Part shown: in pieces, positions 6,435 through 9,488 of the stretch
Position numbering within the stretch: the first letter of the stretch is position 1
How the letters are laid out: each line of letters begins with the position of its first letter
DNA from: an uncultured Ruminococcus sp.
Lineage (GTDB): Bacteria; Bacillota; Clostridia; Oscillospirales; CAG-272
Direction: 5' to 3'
DNA length: 9,488 nucleotides
Assembly (NCBI GenBank): GCA_902766115.1
Contig: CACXCL010000004.1
Location: 1-9,488 of the forward strand
Notes under the pieces: model-generated
Databases searched by the model: none
Told to the model about the DNA's origin: nothing
Seen by the model: only the letters and a program-made list of their open reading frames with translations
Made by a program: the position numbers and the translations under genes

Positions 6435-8138
6435 ATGAGCAAAAAACTGATTTGCATACTGATTAGTGTGATTTTCGTTCTTTCTGCCGTATTGACCGGC
6501 TGCTCCGGAAGTAAAAAGACCGAAGAAGAGGAGACCGGTCAAACGAATACGTCTTCAACCACAACCACCGTCCGCCGTCCCATGACTCTGTCCTTGTGGC
6601 TTCCCACGGACGCCGGTACTTCGCAGGATGCTGTCAAAAAGGTCGAAGAACAGCTTAACAAAATAGCGGAGCAGAAATTCATGACTCATATCGAGCTTCA
6701 TGCTGTTTCCGACGCCGAGTATCAGGAAGCCATCGACGCGAAGATAAACGGCATAGCCGACGTTGAAAAGCGTCAGGCAGAAGAGGCTGAGAAGAGAAGA
6801 CTCAAAGAGATCGAGCTTGCAAAACAAGGATTGACCCTTGACGAATACGAGGCCGAGCAGACGGAGACCGATACGGGAAAAGACGATCCTGCAGAGGATA
6901 CGTCCGATTATCCGGCGGTCAAAGAAGACCAGCTTGATATCTTCCTCATTAGGGGATACGAGAACTATTTGAACTATATAGACAACAACCTTGTCGAAAT
7001 GCTTGACGGTGAGCTTAACACCAACAGCAGGCTTTTGAGAACGTTTGTCTACCCCACGTTTCTTGAGTGCGTGAATCAGGGCGGCGTATACGCTATCCCG
7101 AATAACCACGTCATCGGCGAATACCAGCTGCTGCTGATCAATAAAGAGCTTTGCGAGAAGTACGACTATGATATCGACGAGATGGAATCTCTCAAGGACT
7201 GCAGGGATTTTATCCTCGATATCGGCAATATGAAGCTTGACGGAGTTGTCCCGCTGCTCGGTGAAGTTGACGCCGGCAATATGGTTTATTTCTCCTCGGA
7301 CGGGAAGTGGTCTCTCATCGGGGACAGGATCATAAGCGATTATACGAACAAGTCTACCGTTGAGTTCTCATCCTCCGTGCTTGACATTCCCGAAGTATAT
7401 GACTGCATTCTTTTGATGAAACAGCTGAAAGAGCTGGGTTATGTCGGCAACGGTACCGTCAAGGACGGCGAGAAGTTTGCCGTCGGCGTCGTCAAAGGCG
7501 ATTATACCTTGTTTGATAAGTACGGCGACGACTATTACATCAAGATCCACGCATGTCCCTATGCCGATGAAGACGACGTCTTCAAGACGATGTTTGCGGT
7601 GAGTCCGTACACCAAGGACGTTTCCCGCTCGATGGAAATCATCACTCTGCTCAACACCGACACCACTTTCAGGACCATCCTTCAGTACGGTGCGGAAGGC
7701 GTCAACTGGGAATACGATCTGCAGAATCCCGATGTGATAAGAAAACTGAACGATGATTACAAAATGAACATCGAGGACACAGGCAATATCTTCATCACCT
7801 ATCCTGATTACGGCAAGCCTATCAGCGACTGGGGAGATGAGTTTCACGGCGCAAAGAAACAAAATCTTGATTCCGCAACAAGTCCTTTCATCGGATTTGA
7901 TCCCGTTGACGATGCCAACAGAGAAGCGTTTGACAGACTTGCGACTCTGTCCGCTCAGACATTGTCTCGCGTAGAAGCAATGAGCTACGATGAAGCGCGC
8001 AACCAGATGGGCTCCCTGAGACTGGAGCTGGCTATGAATTCTTTGATGATCAACATGTTTGACGATAAGAACTCTGAAATTGAAGATTGCTTTGCGCTCA
8101 TGTACACCAGCTACGCGAAAGCGAACGGTAAATCATAA
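6435..8138 (+). CDS. Extracellular solute-binding lipoprotein (ABC family 1-like)
   Basis: A 567-residue predicted secreted lipoprotein. Residues 1-22 form a signal peptide (basic MSKK, hydrophobic core) ending in the lipobox LTGC, so Cys23 should be lipidated and the protein held on the outer face of the membrane. A Ser/Thr-rich linker (about 36-46) precedes the fold, which begins MTLSLWLPTD. Blocks such as QLDIFLIRGYENYLNYID (166-183) and YAIPNN (219-224) resemble large clostridial family 1 solute-binding proteins. Ligand unknown. Residues about 95-165 are a charged, probably coiled-coil then acidic insertion between strands of the first lobe. The ATG at 6435 is chosen: GGGAGG at 6422-6427 lies 7 nt upstream and the signal peptide starts properly there. 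The in-frame ATG at 6408 lacks a ribosome site. No permease or ATPase gene is adjacent. It has its own promoter and terminator, so it is probably monocistronic. Confidence 0.85.
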   Translation: MSKKLICILISVIFVLSAVLTGCSGSKKTEEEETGQTNTSSTTTTVRRPMTLSLWLPTDAGTSQDAVKKVEEQLNKIAEQKFMTHIELHAVSDAEYQEAIDAKINGIADVEKRQAEEAEKRRLKEIELAKQGLTLDEYEAEQTETDTGKDDPAEDTSDYPAVKEDQLDIFLIRGYENYLNYIDNNLVEMLDGELNTNSRLLRTFVYPTFLECVNQGGVYAIPNNHVIGEYQLLLINKELCEKYDYDIDEMESLKDCRDFILDIGNMKLDGVVPLLGEVDAGNMVYFSSDGKWSLIGDRIISDYTNKSTVEFSSSVLDIPEVYDCILLMKQLKELGYVGNGTVKDGEKFAVGVVKGDYTLFDKYGDDYYIKIHACPYADEDDVFKTMFAVSPYTKDVSRSMEIITLLNTDTTFRTILQYGAEGVNWEYDLQNPDVIRKLNDDYKMNIEDTGNIFITYPDYGKPISDWGDEFHGAKKQNLDSATSPFIGFDPVDDANREAFDRLATLSAQTLSRVEAMSYDEARNQMGSLRLELAMNSLMINMFDDKNSEIEDCFALMYTSYAKANGKS

Positions 8139-8143
8139 AAATA

Positions 8144-8179
8144 TGCCGCAGGATCGTGTCGATCCTGCGGCACTTTTTT
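8144..8179. terminator. Strong bidirectional Rho-independent terminator between convergent genes
   Basis: A 13-bp perfect stem (8144-8156 with 8160-8172, core GCCGCAGGATCG) closes a 3-nt loop. On the + strand it is followed by C then T6 (8174-8179), ending the lipoprotein transcript. On the - strand it is followed by TATTTTTA (complement of 8136-8143), ending the DUF1015 transcript. The T-run overlaps the DUF1015 stop codon (8178-8180). Confidence 0.95.
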
Positions 8180-9395
8180 ATTTGACTATCGACCGCATCT
8201 CGTAGTAGTATCTTTTGCTCTTCGCTTCGCCCATGGAAAATGTTTTTCTCGGATAAACTCCGTTTTCCGCGACCTGATCAAACAGATCGTTTTTCTCGAT
8301 ACCGTCGAAAAGAAAACCGACGTTTCCTTTTTTTCGTGCAAGTGACAGCAGGTTTTCTTCTCCGTGGATATAGTCGCAGTTTACTCCCGGATTATCTTTG
8401 ATATACTCATCGATAAAGATCTGGAGCGTCCCGACGGTCAAGGGGTGACGGGGATCGGTGAAGGACATTTCAAATTCTCCGTCTGCCGTAATTGCTTTGA
8501 ATTTCTGTTCTCCGTCGGCGCCGCAAACAGAGGAAAGCCCTCTCAGAACGTTATCAGGATCGCATCCGGTCATGATCCTATAGATCGGTTCGAAGCATAT
8601 GGAGTCGTCGCTTATATCGACGAGCTCGCAAAGGGCGTACCTTGCAGGATGGTTGAGCGCGCTGTCTCCAAGTACTGCTTTGAGTTGCTCGTAAAACGCT
8701 TTCGCGGCTGCGAGAGAATGATTTCCGTCACCGACTGCGTATAGGATATCCCGGTTTTCGTCCTCATAGGTCATTATCTCTTTTTCAAGCTCGGTTGAGC
8801 TTTTGCCGGACAGAGAATAACCTCTGACGCTCCCGCCTCCCATCATCAATTCAAAGTCGTAGTCAGGCTTTTTCCCCTCTGTGAGAGAAAAAGCCTTTTT
8901 TATGAATCTGCATCCGGGTCTTGCGAAAACGAGAATGTGAGGGATCTCGACCGTGGCGTCCGATCTGATTCTGACTCTCGGCGGAATGCGTGACACAACC
9001 GTCTTTTCGGTTGGTCTTATCAGGGAAGAGGACTCAGGGGAATAGTCGTAATGTTCGAGATCTACTTTTCCGATTATACCTCTTCTTACGGTATGATCCG
9101 GAAGAGTCCTTTCGAGCGCAATAAATCCTTCGACCGTATATGTCGGATAATTTTCGATCGATTTCATTGCCTTACGGATCGACTCTTTTTTCTTTGTTTC
9201 TTTTACAGTCCCGAGAAATGCCTCAGGAAGGATGAAATCATATGCTGACGGCGATGTTCCGATGATCCTCTCACATTCCTCCCAGTATTCCGGCTCGGAA
9301 GTGAATTGATCGCAGGCTATCACCGCCCATTTTTCCGGATCGATCACGTCGGGAAGCATGATCTTCGCCGATGAGAAAACGGTATTCATATTCAT
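8178..9395 (-). CDS. DUF1015 family protein of unknown function
   Basis: A 405-residue soluble protein, with no signal peptide or membrane segment seen. It matches the DUF1015 family from memory: WAVIACDQFTSEPEYWEE (23-40), RPTEKTVVSRIPPR (127-140), VGDGNHSLAAAKA (221-233), FEPIYR (268-273) and the C-terminal PRKTFSMGEAKSKRYYYEMR. The GDGNHS block is the most conserved, probably active-site-like, part of the family. The biochemical role cannot be deduced here. Length is close to the usual 400-420. The start is placed at the ATG at 9395 (ATG at 9389 also possible), since relatives begin MNT.F..A.I.LP. The frame remains open to a TTG at 9434, but those codons lie in the group II intron. Only GAGACAAA separates the intron end from the ATG. 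The gene converges on the lipoprotein gene and shares its terminator. Confidence 0.88.
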   Translation of the reverse strand: MNMNTVFSSAKIMLPDVIDPEKWAVIACDQFTSEPEYWEECERIIGTSPSAYDFILPEAFLGTVKETKKKESIRKAMKSIENYPTYTVEGFIALERTLPDHTVRRGIIGKVDLEHYDYSPESSSLIRPTEKTVVSRIPPRVRIRSDATVEIPHILVFARPGCRFIKKAFSLTEGKKPDYDFELMMGGGSVRGYSLSGKSSTELEKEIMTYEDENRDILYAVGDGNHSLAAAKAFYEQLKAVLGDSALNHPARYALCELVDISDDSICFEPIYRIMTGCDPDNVLRGLSSVCGADGEQKFKAITADGEFEMSFTDPRHPLTVGTLQIFIDEYIKDNPGVNCDYIHGEENLLSLARKKGNVGFLFDGIEKNDLFDQVAENGVYPRKTFSMGEAKSKRYYYEMRSIVK

Positions 9396-9403
9396 TTTGT
9401 CTC

Positions 9404-9488
9404 GTCGAGTAGACAGTCTCGACACTCCTTTCAAAGAATCTGTGTACGTGAAAGGCTTGCCTACTGCCCCTCACAGAACCGGACGTGC
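9404..9488 (-). mobile_element. 3' end of a group II intron (domain V 3' arm and domain VI), cut by the window edge
   Basis: Read on the minus strand, the sequence has GCACGTCCGGTTC (9488-9476), the 3' arm of a typical domain V, then TGTGAGGGG and finally CTACTCGAC ending at 9404, the usual bacterial group II intron 3' end. Domain VI folds well: GAG (9472-9470... A at 9471) pairs with CTC (9409-9407), A9410 is bulged, and GGGCAGT (9469-9463) pairs with ACTGTCT (9417-9411). The bulged A is 7 nt from the 3' end, the right place for the branch point. A distal hairpin pairs 9455-9449 with 9433-9427. The 5' part of the intron and any reverse transcriptase would lie beyond 9488. The class cannot be assigned from this fragment. 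Confidence 0.85.

Noticed and set aside
6555..7109. 184-codon minus-strand open frame opposite the lipoprotein gene
   Set aside because: Mirror of the real coding frame. Its hydrophobic look comes from reading the acidic codons in reverse.
9396..9434. DUF1015 start at TTG 9434 or GTG 9425
   Set aside because: These codons lie in the predicted intron domain VI or overlap the AAAGGAG itself, and relatives begin at the MN(M)NT sequence.
1..9488. CRISPR arrays, tRNA or rRNA genes, defence or prophage modules
   Set aside because: I saw no spaced direct repeats, tRNA-like cloverleaf, or genes of such systems. Apart from the intron end, the window is housekeeping DNA.

Overview
The window looks like chromosomal housekeeping DNA from a Bacillota (Clostridia-type) bacterium of roughly balanced GC content; I estimated GC by eye and did not compute it. 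The reasons are the order dgt-like / dnaG / rpoD, strong AGGAGG-type ribosome binding sites, several GTG starts, Rho-independent terminators, a SigA-like sigma factor and a lipobox solute-binding protein of a kind common in clostridia. I cannot name a genus.

Left part (1-2311, + strand): rpmE (ribosomal protein L31, zinc-ligand form), a Rho-independent terminator, then hflX (ribosome-associated GTPase) and a yigZ/IMPACT-family gene 13 nt behind it. The terminator sits almost against the hflX ribosome binding site, which leaves no room for a separate hflX promoter between them.

Centre (2312-6299, + strand): a short AT-rich leader with a long imperfect inverted repeat covering the dgt Shine-Dalgarno, followed by the macromolecular synthesis cluster: an HD-domain dNTP triphosphohydrolase (dgt-like), DNA primase (dnaG) and the primary sigma factor (rpoD/sigA). 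Gaps are 28 and 25 nt, so they are probably co-transcribed. Together they cover dNTP pool control, replication priming and housekeeping transcription initiation.

Right part (6300-9488): a perfect consensus housekeeping promoter (TTGACA-17-TATAAT) drives a single-gene unit for an extracellular solute-binding lipoprotein with no ABC permease or ATPase beside it. A strong bidirectional terminator separates it from a convergent DUF1015 gene on the minus strand. Directly upstream of the DUF1015 start codon the minus strand carries the 3' end of a group II intron: the 3' arm of domain V, a domain VI with a bulged branch-point A, and the terminal CTACTCGAC. The rest of the intron lies beyond the window. 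The intron appears to be inserted in the 5' leader, 8 nt before the ATG, and may split the Shine-Dalgarno sequence.

I see no tRNA, rRNA, CRISPR array, defence system or prophage. I did not find a new multi-gene system. The intron position, the dgt leader fold and the unusual lipoprotein are the items most worth a second look.
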